From Pseudonocardia kujensis (lineage in GTDB: Bacteria > Actinomycetota > Actinomycetes > Mycobacteriales > Pseudonocardiaceae), in contig NZ_JAJSOK010000008.1 of NCBI RefSeq assembly GCF_021283305.1, forward strand, positions 103,583-167,582: a DNA stretch of 64,000 nt, given 5' to 3'. Each line of letters begins with the position of its first letter. Positions within the stretch are counted from its first letter, which is position 1. Both the position numbers and the translations under genes were made by a program. The notes beneath the pieces are model-generated. The model was not told the DNA's origin. It searched no databases and saw nothing but the letters and a program-made list of their open reading frames with translations. This document shows, one piece after another, positions 48,751 to 57,329 of the stretch.

Positions 48751-50127
48751 GTGCTTCCAGACGCGGGGATCGTGCCCGCCGTCCCGGGGCCGGAGGGCGT
48801 TCGCGCGCCGTCCGGGATCCCGGTGCAGGCGGGCAAGGGGGCGGAGCGGCCCGCGGCCGGCACCGAGCTGCGCAGCCGGGCGGAGGCCGAGGCCTACGTC
48901 GCCTCGGTCTGTTTCAAGCACGGGCCCCCGCGGTACGTGGGCGTGGAGCTCGAGTGGCTCCTGCGCCCCGCCCGGCCCGCCGATCCCGCCGACCTCGCCG
49001 ACCTGCTCGGCGCGCTCGGCCCGCACGCCCCCGCCCCGCTCGTCCCCGGTTCCCCCGCCGCCCCGCTGCCGCACGGTTCGGTCGTCACCGTCGAACCCGG
49101 CGGCCAGGTCGAGCTCGCCAGCCCCCCGACGGCCGGGCTGGCCGCCCTCGTCGCCACCGTCGAGGCCGACACCGCCGCCCTCCACGCCCGGCTCGCCGCC
49201 CGCGGCCTCACCCCGGAGCCCCGCGCCGCCGATCCCGTCCGGCCCGCGCGGCGCCTCCTGCAGCTCCCGCGCTACCGCGCCATGGAGCGCGCCTTCGACC
49301 GCTTCGGCCCGCACGGCCGCAGCGGCATGTGCTCCACGTCCGCGGTCCAGGTCGCGCTCGACGCCGGGGAGCACGCCGACCTGCCCGCGCGCTGGGCCGC
49401 CCTGCACGAGGTGGGGCCGGTCCTGGTGGCCGCGTTCGCCAACTCCCCGCTGCTGCACGGGCGGGGAACCGGCGGGTGCGCCGCCTGGCTGGCCCTCGAC
49501 CCCGCCCGCACGGCACCACCGCCGTCGGTCGAGGGCGACCCGGCCGGGGCGTGGGCCGAGCGGGTCGTGGGCACGCCGCTGCTCTGTGTCCGGGGCGCGG
49601 GGGAGTGGTCCACCCCCGAGGGCGTGACCTTCGGCGACTGGGTCGAGGGCCGGCTGCCCGGCCGCCGGCCGACCGTCGCCGACCTCGAGTACCACGTGTC
49701 CACGCTGTTCCCGCCGGTCCGCCCGCGCGGGTTCCTCGAGGTCCGGTACGTCGACGGGCAGCAGGGCGAGGACTGGGCGCTCCCGGTCGCCGTGCTCGCC
49801 GCGCTGAGCGCGCGGCCCGCCGTCGTCGACCGGGTGCGGGAGATCTGTGCGCCCGCCCGGCTGCGCTGGACCTCGGCGGCCCGGCACGGGCTCGAGGACC
49901 GCGTCCTCGCCGCGGCCGCCGTCGAGGTGTTCTCGCTGGCCTGCGCCGAGCTGCCCGCGCTCGACCCGCCACCCGGCCTGCTGGACCGGCTGGTGGAGGT
50001 CACCGAGCGGCGCGTCGCCGCCGGCCGCTGCCCCGCCGACGACCCGTTGCCCGGGGAACCGCCCGCCGGCGGTGCCCTCGAGACCCTCGAGATCATCCCG
50101 TCCCCGACGGAGGGAGCACTCCCGTGA
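48751..50127 (+). CDS. egtA: Glutamate-cysteine ligase EgtA
   Basis: Makes gamma-glutamylcysteine, the sulfur donor for ergothioneine in actinobacteria. The 458-residue protein belongs to the GCS2 fold group. It has [17 protein letters not shown] (substrate/metal strand), [18 protein letters not shown], and the [18 protein letters not shown] block. An upstream in-frame ATG at 48703 would add 16 residues but has no better signal. The stop overlaps the egtB GTG (GTGA). The operon continues egtB-egtC-egtD. Confidence 0.95.
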   Translation: MLPDAGIVPAVPGPEGVRAPSGIPVQAGKGAERPAAGTELRSRAEAEAYVASVCFKHGPPRYVGVELEWLLRPARPADPADLADLLGALGPHAPAPLVPGSPAAPLPHGSVVTVEPGGQVELASPPTAGLAALVATVEADTAALHARLAARGLTPEPRAADPVRPARRLLQLPRYRAMERAFDRFGPHGRSGMCSTSAVQVALDAGEHADLPARWAALHEVGPVLVAAFANSPLLHGRGTGGCAAWLALDPARTAPPPSVEGDPAGAWAERVVGTPLLCVRGAGEWSTPEGVTFGDWVEGRLPGRRPTVADLEYHVSTLFPPVRPRGFLEVRYVDGQQGEDWALPVAVLAALSARPAVVDRVREICAPARLRWTSAARHGLEDRVLAAAAVEVFSLACAELPALDPPPGLLDRLVEVTERRVAAGRCPADDPLPGEPPAGGALETLEIIPSPTEGALP

Positions 50128-51488
50128 CGATCACTCCCGAGACCGACCCCTTCCACACCCCCGAGCAGCTCCGCACCCACGTCGCGGGGCTGCTCGAGCG
50201 GTCCCGTGCGCGCAGCACGGGGCTCACCGACGCGGTCGACGAGGGCGACCTCGTCGCCCAGCACTCGCCGCTGATGTCCCCCCTGGTCTGGGACCTCGCC
50301 CACATCGGCAGCCAGGAGGAGCTCTGGCTGGTCCGCGACGTCGGCGGCCGCGAGCCGCTGCGCCCCGAGATCGACGGGCTGTACGACGCGTTCCAGCACA
50401 GCCGGGCCAGCCGCGTCGAGCTGCCCCTGCTGACCCCGCCGGAGGCCCGCCGCTACGTGGCCGAGGTGCGGGAGAAGGCGCTCGACGCACTGGAGCGCAG
50501 CCCGTTGCGCGGCCGCCGGCTGGAGCACGAGGGCTTCGCCTTCGGCATGATCGTCCAGCACGAGCAGCAGCACGACGAGACCATGCTCGCCACCCACCAG
50601 CTGCGCGCCGGGGCGCCGGTGCTGCAGGCACCCGAGCCACCCGCAGGGCGCCGCCTCGCCGCACGCGAGGTGCTGGTGCCCGCCGGGGCGTTCACCCGGG
50701 GCACCTCGACCGAGCCGTGGGCGCTGGACAACGAACGCCCCGCGCACCCGGTCCCGTTGCCCGCCTACTGGATCGACACCCACCCGGTGACCAACGGCGA
50801 GTACGCCGCGTTCGTCGAGGCCGGCGGGTACGCCGACCCGCGCTGGTGGAGCGAGGAGGGCTGGCGGCACCGCACGGCCGAGGGCCTGGTCGCGCCGCAG
50901 TTCTGGGAGCGGGACGCGGCGGGCGAGTGGTGGCGGCGCCGGTTCGGCGTGGTCGAGCGCGTGCCGGCCGACGAGCCGGTGGTGCACGTCTGCTTCCACG
51001 AGGCCGCGGCCTACGCCCGCTGGGCCGGCAAGCGGCTGCCCACCGAGGCGGAGTGGGAGAAGGCCGCCCGCTTCGACCCGGCCACCGGGCGCAGCCGGCG
51101 CTACCCCTGGGGCGACGGGCCACCCACCGAGCGACACGCCAACCTGGGGCAGCGTCACCTGCGGCCCGCGCCGGTCGGCGCCTACCCCGAGGGGGCGTCG
51201 CCGCTCGGTGTCGAGCAGCTGATCGGCGACGTCTGGGAGTGGTGCGACTCGGGCTGGCACCCCTACCCGGGGTTCGAGGCGTTCCCGTACCGCGAGTACT
51301 CCGAGGTCTTCTTCGGCGGCGACTACAAGGTCCTGCGCGGCGGCTCCTTCGGCACCGACCCGTCGGCGATCCGGGCCACCTTCCGCAACTGGGACCACCC
51401 CGTCCGCCGGCAGATCTTCTCCGGCTTCCGCTGCGCGCGGGACGCGTCGGCGGCCGACGCCGCCGAGCACGCGGACCCGCGCCCCTGA
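50124..51488 (+). CDS. egtB: Ergothioneine sulfoxide synthase EgtB
   Basis: A non-heme iron enzyme joining hercynine and gamma-glutamylcysteine with O2. The 454-residue protein has an N-terminal DinB-like four-helix domain with the iron triad His60 ([11 protein letters not shown]) and His146/His150 in HEQQHDE (HX3HXE). A C-terminal formylglycine-generating-enzyme-like domain follows ([41 protein letters not shown]). Start is GTG, coupled to egtA. Confidence 0.97.
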   Translation: MTITPETDPFHTPEQLRTHVAGLLERSRARSTGLTDAVDEGDLVAQHSPLMSPLVWDLAHIGSQEELWLVRDVGGREPLRPEIDGLYDAFQHSRASRVELPLLTPPEARRYVAEVREKALDALERSPLRGRRLEHEGFAFGMIVQHEQQHDETMLATHQLRAGAPVLQAPEPPAGRRLAAREVLVPAGAFTRGTSTEPWALDNERPAHPVPLPAYWIDTHPVTNGEYAAFVEAGGYADPRWWSEEGWRHRTAEGLVAPQFWERDAAGEWWRRRFGVVERVPADEPVVHVCFHEAAAYARWAGKRLPTEAEWEKAARFDPATGRSRRYPWGDGPPTERHANLGQRHLRPAPVGAYPEGASPLGVEQLIGDVWEWCDSGWHPYPGFEAFPYREYSEVFFGGDYKVLRGGSFGTDPSAIRATFRNWDHPVRRQIFSGFRCARDASAADAAEHADPRP

Positions 51489-51489
51489 C

Positions 51490-52452
51490 GTGTGCCGCCA
51501 CCTGGCCCACCTGGGCCCGCCGACCACGCTGGCCGCGCTGCTGCTGGAGCCCCCGCACGGGCTGCTGCACCAGTCCTACGCCCCGGCCGACATGCGGGGC
51601 GGGGGCACGGTCAACGCCGACGGTTTCGGCGCGGGCTGGTACCCGCCCGCCGACCCGGGCGGGAACGGTCATGCGCCCGAGCCGGCCCGGTACCGCTCGG
51701 CCGAGCCGATCTGGTCGGACGGGTCGTTCGCGTCATTGGCGGCCGCCACCCGCAGCGCCGCGGTGCTGGCCGCCGTCCGCTCGGCGACCGTCGGGATGCC
51801 GGTCACCAGCACCGCGGCCGCCCCGTTCACCGAGGGGCGCTGGCTGTTCAGCCACAACGGGGTGGTCCGCGGCTGGCCGCGCTCGGTCGCGGACCTGGCC
51901 GGCCGCCTGCCCGTCGTCGACCTGCTGACCCTCGACGCCCCGACCGACGCGGCGCTGCTGTGGGCGCTCGTCCGGCACCGGCTGCGGGCGGGCGAGGACC
52001 CGGCGCGGGTGCTGTCCGCGACCGTCCTCGCGGTCGAGGCCGCCGCACCGCACTCCCGGCTCAACCTCCTGCTCACCGACGGCACCACCCTCTGGGGCAC
52101 CGCCTGGGACCACGCGCTGTCGGTGCGGGTCACCGACGCGACCGCCACGGTGGCCTCGGAGCCGACCGACGCGGACCCGGGCTGGCAGCCGGTCCCGGAC
52201 CGGCACCTCGTCGTCGCCGCACCGGGCCGGCTCGAGCGGCACCCGATCGGTCCCGTCGTCGTCCCGACCCCCGGTGCCCCGGGGAGCACCTCCGACAGCG
52301 CCTCCGACAGCACTGCCGGCAGGGCCTCCGACAGCACTGCCGGCAGGGCCTCCGACAGCACTGCCGGCAGGGCCTCCGACAGCACTGCCGGCAGGGCCAC
52401 CGCCACCGACACCGGGATCCCGGACCGCGGGACCCGCGCGCCCCACCCCTGA
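51490..52452 (+). CDS. egtC: Gamma-glutamyl-hercynylcysteine sulfoxide amidohydrolase EgtC, with repetitive C-terminal tail
   Basis: An Ntn-type class II amidotransferase that removes glutamate from the EgtB product. It is 320 residues. The nucleophile is Cys2, exposed after Met removal (MCRHLAHLG). NADGFGAGWY and FSHNGVVRGWP are typical of the fold. The catalytic domain ends by about residue 255. Beyond it is a Ser/Asp/Ala tail with four identical ASDSTAGR repeats. The GTG start follows one base after the egtB stop. Confidence 0.95.
   Translation: MCRHLAHLGPPTTLAALLLEPPHGLLHQSYAPADMRGGGTVNADGFGAGWYPPADPGGNGHAPEPARYRSAEPIWSDGSFASLAAATRSAAVLAAVRSATVGMPVTSTAAAPFTEGRWLFSHNGVVRGWPRSVADLAGRLPVVDLLTLDAPTDAALLWALVRHRLRAGEDPARVLSATVLAVEAAAPHSRLNLLLTDGTTLWGTAWDHALSVRVTDATATVASEPTDADPGWQPVPDRHLVVAAPGRLERHPIGPVVVPTPGAPGSTSDSASDSTAGRASDSTAGRASDSTAGRASDSTAGRATATDTGIPDRGTRAPHP
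52300..52395 (+). repeat. Four perfect 24-bp tandem repeats in the 3' end of egtC
   Basis: Identical 24-base units at 52300, 52324, 52348 and 52372 encode ASDSTAGR each. A degenerate half-copy precedes them. Perfect identity suggests recent slippage, so the copy number may vary between strains. Confidence 0.92.
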
Positions 52453-52508
52453 GCAGCGATCCTGCTCGACCCGGGCCCCGGCCCGGACGCACCGCGAGGA
52501 GCACGATC

Positions 52509-53492
52509 ATGACCCGGTCGAACCGCCCCACCGAGCTGGACGTCCATCTCACCGCGGCCGACGCCGAGGCGGCGCTGCGGGCCGACGCCCGCGCCGGGCT
52601 GACCGCCGACCCCAAGGAGCTCCCGCCCAAGTACTTCTACGACGCCCGCGGCAGCGCGCTCTTCGAGAAGATCACCGAGCTCCCGGAGTACTACCCGACG
52701 CGCACCGAGCGGGCCCTGCTCGAGGAGTCGGTCGGGGCGATCGCCGAGGCCTCCGGCGCCGACACGGTGGTCGAGCTGGGGTCTGGCTCGTCGACCAAGA
52801 CCCGGCTGCTGCTCGACGCCTTCCGGGCGACCGGGACCTTGCGCCGGTACGTCCCGCAGGACGTCAGCGAGGCGGCGCTGCGCGGGGCGCTCGACACGCT
52901 CGAGACCGAGTACCCCGACCTGGAGCTGCACGGGGTGGTCGGGGACTTCACGAAGGACCTGACCGCGCTGCCGACCGGCGGTCGGCGCATGATCGCCTTC
53001 CTCGGCGGCACGATCGGCAACCTGCGGCCGGCGGAGCGCGGCGCGTTCCTCGCGCACGTGCGCTCGGTGCTCGAGCCGGGCGAGCAGCTGCTGCTCGGCA
53101 CCGGCCTGGTGATCGACGAGCCGACCCTGGTCGCCGCCTACGACGACGCCGCGGGCGTCACCGCGGAGTTCAACCGCAACGTGCTGCACGTGCTCAACCG
53201 GGAGCTGGCCGCCGACTTCGTCCCGGAGGCGTTCGCGCACGTCGCGGTGTGGGACACCGAGCACGAGTGGATCGAGATGCGGCTGCGTGCGGAGAAGGAC
53301 ATGCGGGTCCGGGTGGCGGAGCTGGACCTCGCGGTCGACTTCGCGGAGGGCGAAGAGATGCGCACCGAGATCTCGGCGAAGTTCCGGCCCGCCGGGGTAC
53401 GGGAGATGCTGGCCGAGGCAGGCTTCGACCTCGTCCGCTGGTGGACCGACGAGGACCGGCGCTTCGCCCTCTCCCTCGCCACGGCCGTCTGA
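52509..53492 (+). CDS. egtD: L-histidine N-alpha-methyltransferase EgtD
   Basis: Trimethylates histidine to hercynine with SAM, the first dedicated step of ergothioneine synthesis. It is 327 residues. LPPKYFYDARGSALFEKITELPEYYPTRTE is the family N-terminus, VVELGSGSSTKTR the SAM loop, and FLGGTIGN a further block. A GCGAGGAGCACG site precedes the ATG. The PLP lyase gene egtE, which would complete the pathway, is not adjacent. Confidence 0.97.
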   Translation: MTRSNRPTELDVHLTAADAEAALRADARAGLTADPKELPPKYFYDARGSALFEKITELPEYYPTRTERALLEESVGAIAEASGADTVVELGSGSSTKTRLLLDAFRATGTLRRYVPQDVSEAALRGALDTLETEYPDLELHGVVGDFTKDLTALPTGGRRMIAFLGGTIGNLRPAERGAFLAHVRSVLEPGEQLLLGTGLVIDEPTLVAAYDDAAGVTAEFNRNVLHVLNRELAADFVPEAFAHVAVWDTEHEWIEMRLRAEKDMRVRVAELDLAVDFAEGEEMRTEISAKFRPAGVREMLAEAGFDLVRWWTDEDRRFALSLATAV

Positions 53493-53499
53493 TCGCAGT

Positions 53500-53556
53500 A
53501 TGGAACCTTGACGCGCTCTCGAGCCCGGATTGAGCCCGTTATGGTTCCATAACGCG
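53500..53556. repeat. Third 41-bp-period palindrome site, two units
   Basis: Cores begin at 53500 (ATGGAACCTT) and 53541 (ATGGTTCCAT), exactly 41 bases apart, the second followed by AACGCG. The site begins 7 bases after the egtD stop. Unlike the other two arrays, the next gene points the same way and is more than 300 bases off. Confidence 0.8.
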
Positions 53557-53585
53557 CGCCTCCGTGAGCAGCGGCTGACCGCACT

Positions 53586-53605
53586 CCGGCGTCCGTCCAC
53601 GCCGG
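53586..53605. terminator. Short hairpin downstream of egtD
   Basis: CCGGCGT and ACGCCGG form a perfect 7-bp stem around CCGTCC, about 95 bases after the egtD stop. It is a weak candidate terminator for the egt operon. Confidence 0.4.
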
Positions 53606-53741
53606 ATCGTGCGGCGGCGGGGCGTAACGCACCCTGATCGTGCCCCGAACACCGGGGAGACGATCGTCCCTGCGTGCGCGGACCGATCCCCGCCGCAGGT
53701 CGACGCACCGGGACGGCGCGCTGCGCGTTGACCCCGTACCG

Positions 53742-53760
53742 GTGACCCGGACCGGGTAAC
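53742..53760. promoter_or_regulatory. Candidate operator palindrome upstream of the GH63 gene
   Basis: GTGACCCGG-A-CCGGGTAAC is a 19-base inverted repeat with one mismatch, about 130 bases before the gene. No local regulator is an obvious binder. Confidence 0.35.
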
Positions 53761-53798
53761 GCCGCGGCGGTGGCGCCGATGAATCGAACGGCGAGGTA

Positions 53799-53827
53799 TT
53801 GAGCCGTGGGACACGCCTCGTTACTCT
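53799..53827 (+). promoter_or_regulatory. Candidate promoter of the GH63 gene (TTGAGC-N17-TACTCT)
   Basis: TTGAGC (53799-53804) and TACTCT (53822-53827) are spaced by 17 bases, close to the housekeeping actinobacterial pattern, and lie about 60 bases before the GTG. Confidence 0.4.
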
Positions 53828-53888
53828 TGAGTTAAGTACTAGTGATACCGATCAGGCGCGCTGATACGCCGGAAGGAAGCACATCCCC

Positions 53889-55307
53889 GTGAGCACGGAG
53901 TCCGACACCGGCCCTCATCCGAACGCTCCCGCCACCGCTCCTCCGGCCCGCGGTGCGGTGACGCATGCGGCGTACGGCACCGTGCTCACCGAGACCGGGC
54001 TCGGTGTGCACGCGGCCGAGGTACTGCGGGCGAACGACATGGGCGGCTGGACCAAGGCCGCGCCGCTGCTCTACCCGCACCAGTGGAGCTGGGACAGCGC
54101 GTTCGTCTCGATCGGCTGGGCCCAGGTCGACGTACACCGGGCGATGACCGAGCAGCAGCGGCTGTTCGAGGCCCAGTGGCGCAACGGGATGGTCCCGCAG
54201 ATCGTGTTCAACCCCCTCGCCGGGCCGGAGTCCTACTTCCCCGATCCCGCGCGCTGGGCCGTCGAAGTGTCGCCGGAGGCGCCGGTGGGCGTGGCCGAGA
54301 CCAGCGGCATCTGCCAGCCGCCGGTGCACGCGATCGCGGTGGCACGGATCTGGGAGGTCGCCGTCGGGACCGCGGCCGAGCCGGAGATCCGGGCCCGGCT
54401 GCGCGCGCTCTTCCCGCGGCTCCTCGCCTGGCACCGGTACCTGGCCGAGCAGCGCGACCCGTCGGCGTCCGGCCTGGTCACGACCTACCACCCGTGGGAG
54501 GGCATCGACAACTCCCCGCGCTGGGACGGGGTGCTCGGCCGGCTCGAGGTCGGGGAGGTCCCGCCGTACACCCGCCGCGACGTCCAGCACGTCGCCGACG
54601 CCGGGCAACGCCCCACGAACGCACACTACGACCGCTTCCTCTGGCTGCTCGAGCTGCTCAAGCGGTACCGCTACGACGACGCCGTGATCCACGAGCGCTA
54701 CCCGTTCCTGGTCAAGGACGTCTTCTTCACCTCGGTGCTGATCATGGCGAACCGGGCCCTGCTGGAGATCGCCGACGTCGTCGGGGCCACGCAGGCCGAG
54801 CGGACCACGATCCGGGGCTGGGTCGACCGGGCCCGCGCGGGCATCGCGGCCGCGACCGACGCCGCCAGCGGGATGGCCTACGACGTGGACCTGGGCACCG
54901 GCGCCCCGATCGAGGTCGCGACGTTCGCCGGGCTGTCCTCCCTGCTCGACGCCGGTGCCCCGACCGCCCGGCGCGCCCGCGCCCGGGCGGTGTTCGACTC
55001 CGAGGACTTCGCCGGGCACCCGGGCCTGCGCTGGGCGATGCTGCCGAGCACCAGCCCGCGCGCGGAGTGTTTCGACGCGCGCAACTACTGGCGGGGTCCG
55101 GTCTGGCCGATCGTCAACTGGCTGTACTGGAAGGGCCTGCGCGACGGCGGGGACACCGCCCGCGCGGTCGCCCTGCGGGAGGCGTCGTTGGACTCGCTGC
55201 GCCACGTCGGGTTCGCCGAGTACTTCGACCCGATGACCGGGGAGGCCCTCGGCTCGGCCATGCAGTCCTGGACCGCGGCGGTCGCCCTGGACTGGCTGGC
55301 CTCCTGA
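53889..55307 (+). CDS. GH63-type glucosylglycerate / mannosylglycerate hydrolase-like protein
   Basis: A 472-residue (alpha/alpha)6-barrel hydrolase. HQWSWDSAFVSIGWAQVD, HPWEGIDNSPRWDGVL (with the likely acid Asp207), TNAHYDRFLWLLELL and DARNYWRGPVWPIVNWLYW match the family that includes mycobacterial glucosylglycerate hydrolase. A C-terminal Glu in DPMTGEALGSAMQSW fits the catalytic base. That enzyme releases glucose and glycerate from the compatible solute glucosylglycerate, used on recovery from nitrogen stress. There is no signal peptide, so it is cytosolic. The start is GTG; a GGAAGGAAG site lies just upstream. Confidence 0.87.
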   Translation: MSTESDTGPHPNAPATAPPARGAVTHAAYGTVLTETGLGVHAAEVLRANDMGGWTKAAPLLYPHQWSWDSAFVSIGWAQVDVHRAMTEQQRLFEAQWRNGMVPQIVFNPLAGPESYFPDPARWAVEVSPEAPVGVAETSGICQPPVHAIAVARIWEVAVGTAAEPEIRARLRALFPRLLAWHRYLAEQRDPSASGLVTTYHPWEGIDNSPRWDGVLGRLEVGEVPPYTRRDVQHVADAGQRPTNAHYDRFLWLLELLKRYRYDDAVIHERYPFLVKDVFFTSVLIMANRALLEIADVVGATQAERTTIRGWVDRARAGIAAATDAASGMAYDVDLGTGAPIEVATFAGLSSLLDAGAPTARRARARAVFDSEDFAGHPGLRWAMLPSTSPRAECFDARNYWRGPVWPIVNWLYWKGLRDGGDTARAVALREASLDSLRHVGFAEYFDPMTGEALGSAMQSWTAAVALDWLAS

Positions 55308-55349
55308 GCCACCGGGCGCCGCCGACCACGGAGCGCTCGCGACGGGCTG

Positions 55350-56059
55350 CTACGAGAGCTGTGCCTGGACCAGCAGCGCGACGGCGGTCGCCGCGGCCAG
55401 GCCGAGGACGGCCGGGCGGGTCCAGCCGCGGTCCAGGATCCGGCGCAGCGGGTTCGACAGCAGGAAGCCCGCGGCCATGAACGGGACCAGCACCACGCCC
55501 TGCAGCAGCCGCGCCCCGTCGACCTGACCGCCGGCGGCGAGCACGCCCAGCGACAGGAGCGTGCCCAGCGCGAAGTAGGCGCCGAGGGTCGCGCGGACGG
55601 TGGCGCCGTGCTCGTCCTGGTACAGCACCGCGACCGGCGGACCGCCGATCCCGGCCGCCGTGCCCGACACCCCGCTGACCGCCCCGGCGACCAGCAGCGC
55701 GGGCGGGGTCGGGCGCAGGCGCAGCCGCACCAGGGACGCCGCCACGCACAGCAGCACCGCGACGGCCACGAACGTCGCGAACTCGCGGTACGGCAGGAGG
55801 GCGACGACCGTCGCGCCGAGCACCGCGCCGGGGAGCCGCCCGCCAGGGCCCACCCGACGCCCCGCCAGTCGGCGTCGCGCCATTCCCGGACCAGGGCGAG
55901 CACGGCGTGCGCGCCCGCGACCACGATCAGCGGGACCGGCACGTACTGCGGGTCCAGCAGCGCCAGCAGCGGCGCGGCGACCAGTGCCATCCCGAACCCG
56001 ACCGTTCCCTGGACCACCGCGCCCACCGCCACGACGAGCCCGGCCCACAGCACCACCAC
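55350..56059 (-). pseudogene. TauE/SafE-family membrane permease, frameshifted
   Basis: The two halves of a sulfite-exporter-type permease are in different frames. The N-terminal half starts VVVLWAGLVVAVGAVVQGTV at 56059 and reads through DADWRGVGWALAG. The C-terminal half then continues GRLPGAVLGATVVALLP in the -1 frame down to VALLVQAQLS. A single missing C near 55838-55842 (GGGCGG where GGGCCGG is expected) would restore one frame of about 236 codons. This is either a true inactivating deletion or a sequencing error in a GC run. About eight hydrophobic segments would result if repaired. Confidence 0.82.
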
Positions 56060-56133
56060 AGGGCCACCGTACGAGCCCCGTCCCACTCCCTGCGCACCAC
56101 GGGGGGAGAAGGACCGGACATTCGGCGCGGGTG

Positions 56134-56568
56134 TCACCGCCAGGGATCGGTGATCTCCCGCAGGTCGGCGAGGAGCCGGCGGAGCTGCGCCATCCGGCGC
56201 GCACCGAGGTGCGCCTCCCACTCCGCCTCCACCTCCGCGACGATCCCGCGGGAGACCTCCACGCTGCGGGCGCCCCGCTCCGCGACCCGCACGAGGCGGG
56301 CCCGGCCGTCCGCGGGATCGGGTACGCGCTCCACGTACCCCGCTCGTTCCAGCTGGTCGACGAGGAATCCCGCGCTCTGCTTGGTGATCCCGGCCTGCTC
56401 GGCAAGCGCGGTGGTGCGGCTGCCGCCGGGGGCGACCCGCTGGAAGACACGGGCCTGCGCGGGGGTGAGGTCGTCGAACCCGGCCGCGGCCAGGCCGGCG
56501 AACACCCGGGCCTCGAGCGCCCGGTAGGGCAGGAAGAGCAGTAGTCCGGTGTTCAACGGCTCCGTCAC
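56134..56568 (-). CDS. MarR-family transcriptional regulator
   Basis: A 144-residue winged-helix regulator. It has TTALAEQAGITKQSAGFLVDQLERAGYVERVPDPADGRARLV for recognition helix and wing. Start is GTG. It diverges from the DinB-like gene across 74 bases that contain a palindrome, the likely shared operator. The broken TauE gene lies downstream on the same strand. Confidence 0.92.
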   Translation of the reverse strand: MTEPLNTGLLLFLPYRALEARVFAGLAAAGFDDLTPAQARVFQRVAPGGSRTTALAEQAGITKQSAGFLVDQLERAGYVERVPDPADGRARLVRVAERGARSVEVSRGIVAEVEAEWEAHLGARRMAQLRRLLADLREITDPWR

Positions 56569-56610
56569 GCTTGACGATCCTACGAGATGGTAAGAGACTC
56601 TGACGAGATT

Positions 56611-56627
56611 GGTCAGGCTCTCTGACC
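56611..56627. promoter_or_regulatory. Candidate operator between MarR and the DinB-like gene
   Basis: GGTCAG-GCTCT-CTGACC is a 17-base inverted repeat with perfect 6-bp arms, 16 bases before the DinB-like start. A second similar motif (AGAGACTCTGACGAGA) lies just upstream. Confidence 0.5.
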
Positions 56628-56642
56628 GAATCGAGGTGGCCG

Positions 56643-57284
56643 ATGGAGCGCGACGAGAAGTGGGCGGTGATCGCCGCGCGGCGGCGGGAGCTGGCCGATC
56701 TGCTGGCCGGGCTGCCCGAGGCGGAGTGGGAACGCCCTTCGCTGTGCACGGAGTGGCGGGTCCGCGACGTCGCGGCGCACGTCGCGCTCACCCCGCAGTC
56801 GCCGGGCATGCTGCGCATCCTCGCCGCGGGAGCGCGCGCCGGCGGGGACCTGCAGGCGGTCAACCGGGACCTCGCCCGGACACATGCCCGGCGCCCCACC
56901 ACCCGGCTCGTCGCCGAGCTGCGCGAGCTCGCCGACAGCCGCGCCCGCCCGGCGATCACCACCCTCGACAACCTGCTGTTCGACGTCCTGGTGCACGTCC
57001 AGGACGTGGCCCTGCCGCTCGGCCGCACCGCGCCGATGCCGCTCGCCGCGGCACGGGAGGGGTTGGACCGGGTGTGGCGGATGGGCTGGCCCTTCTGGGC
57101 GCGGCGGCGCTTCCGCGGCGCGCGGCTCGTGGCCACGGACATCGGCTGGATCGCGGGCGACGCCGGGGGCGCGGAGGTCCGCGGGCCCGCCGAAGCCTTG
57201 CTCCTGCTGCTCACCGGGCGCCGCGCCGCCGCCCTGCCCCGGCTCGCCGGGGACGGGCTCGCCCACCTCGCCGGGCCCGCCTGA
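56643..57284 (+). CDS. Maleylpyruvate-isomerase-family, mycothiol-dependent (DinB-like) protein
   Basis: A 213-residue four-helix-bundle protein. LCTEWRVRDVAAHVALTP is the MDMPI N-terminal signature with the metal-ligand His, and NLLFDVLVHVQDVALPLG carries further candidate His ligands. Family members use mycothiol as cofactor or act in its metabolism; this one may conjugate or detoxify an electrophile sensed by the divergent MarR protein. The reaction is not known. Confidence 0.87.
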   Translation: MERDEKWAVIAARRRELADLLAGLPEAEWERPSLCTEWRVRDVAAHVALTPQSPGMLRILAAGARAGGDLQAVNRDLARTHARRPTTRLVAELRELADSRARPAITTLDNLLFDVLVHVQDVALPLGRTAPMPLAAAREGLDRVWRMGWPFWARRRFRGARLVATDIGWIAGDAGGAEVRGPAEALLLLLTGRRAAALPRLAGDGLAHLAGPA

Positions 57285-57329
57285 CCGGCCGCGGCCCGCT
57301 CCTGCCCTTCTCCCGGCTCTTCCGCTCCG

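Larger units (their letters stand above)
53493..53888. other. Intergenic region between egtD and the GH63 gene (396 bases)
   Basis: No gene is called. The region holds, in order, a two-unit 41-bp repeat, a hairpin, a palindrome and a promoter-like pair of hexamers, each listed separately. A minus-strand frame across 53539-53814 is Arg/Gly-rich and runs through the repeat, so it is not accepted as coding. Confidence 0.6.

Noticed and set aside
53539..53814. 91-codon minus-strand ORF
   Set aside because: Arg/Gly-rich, runs through the 41-bp repeat, and lacks a ribosome-binding site or family resemblance.
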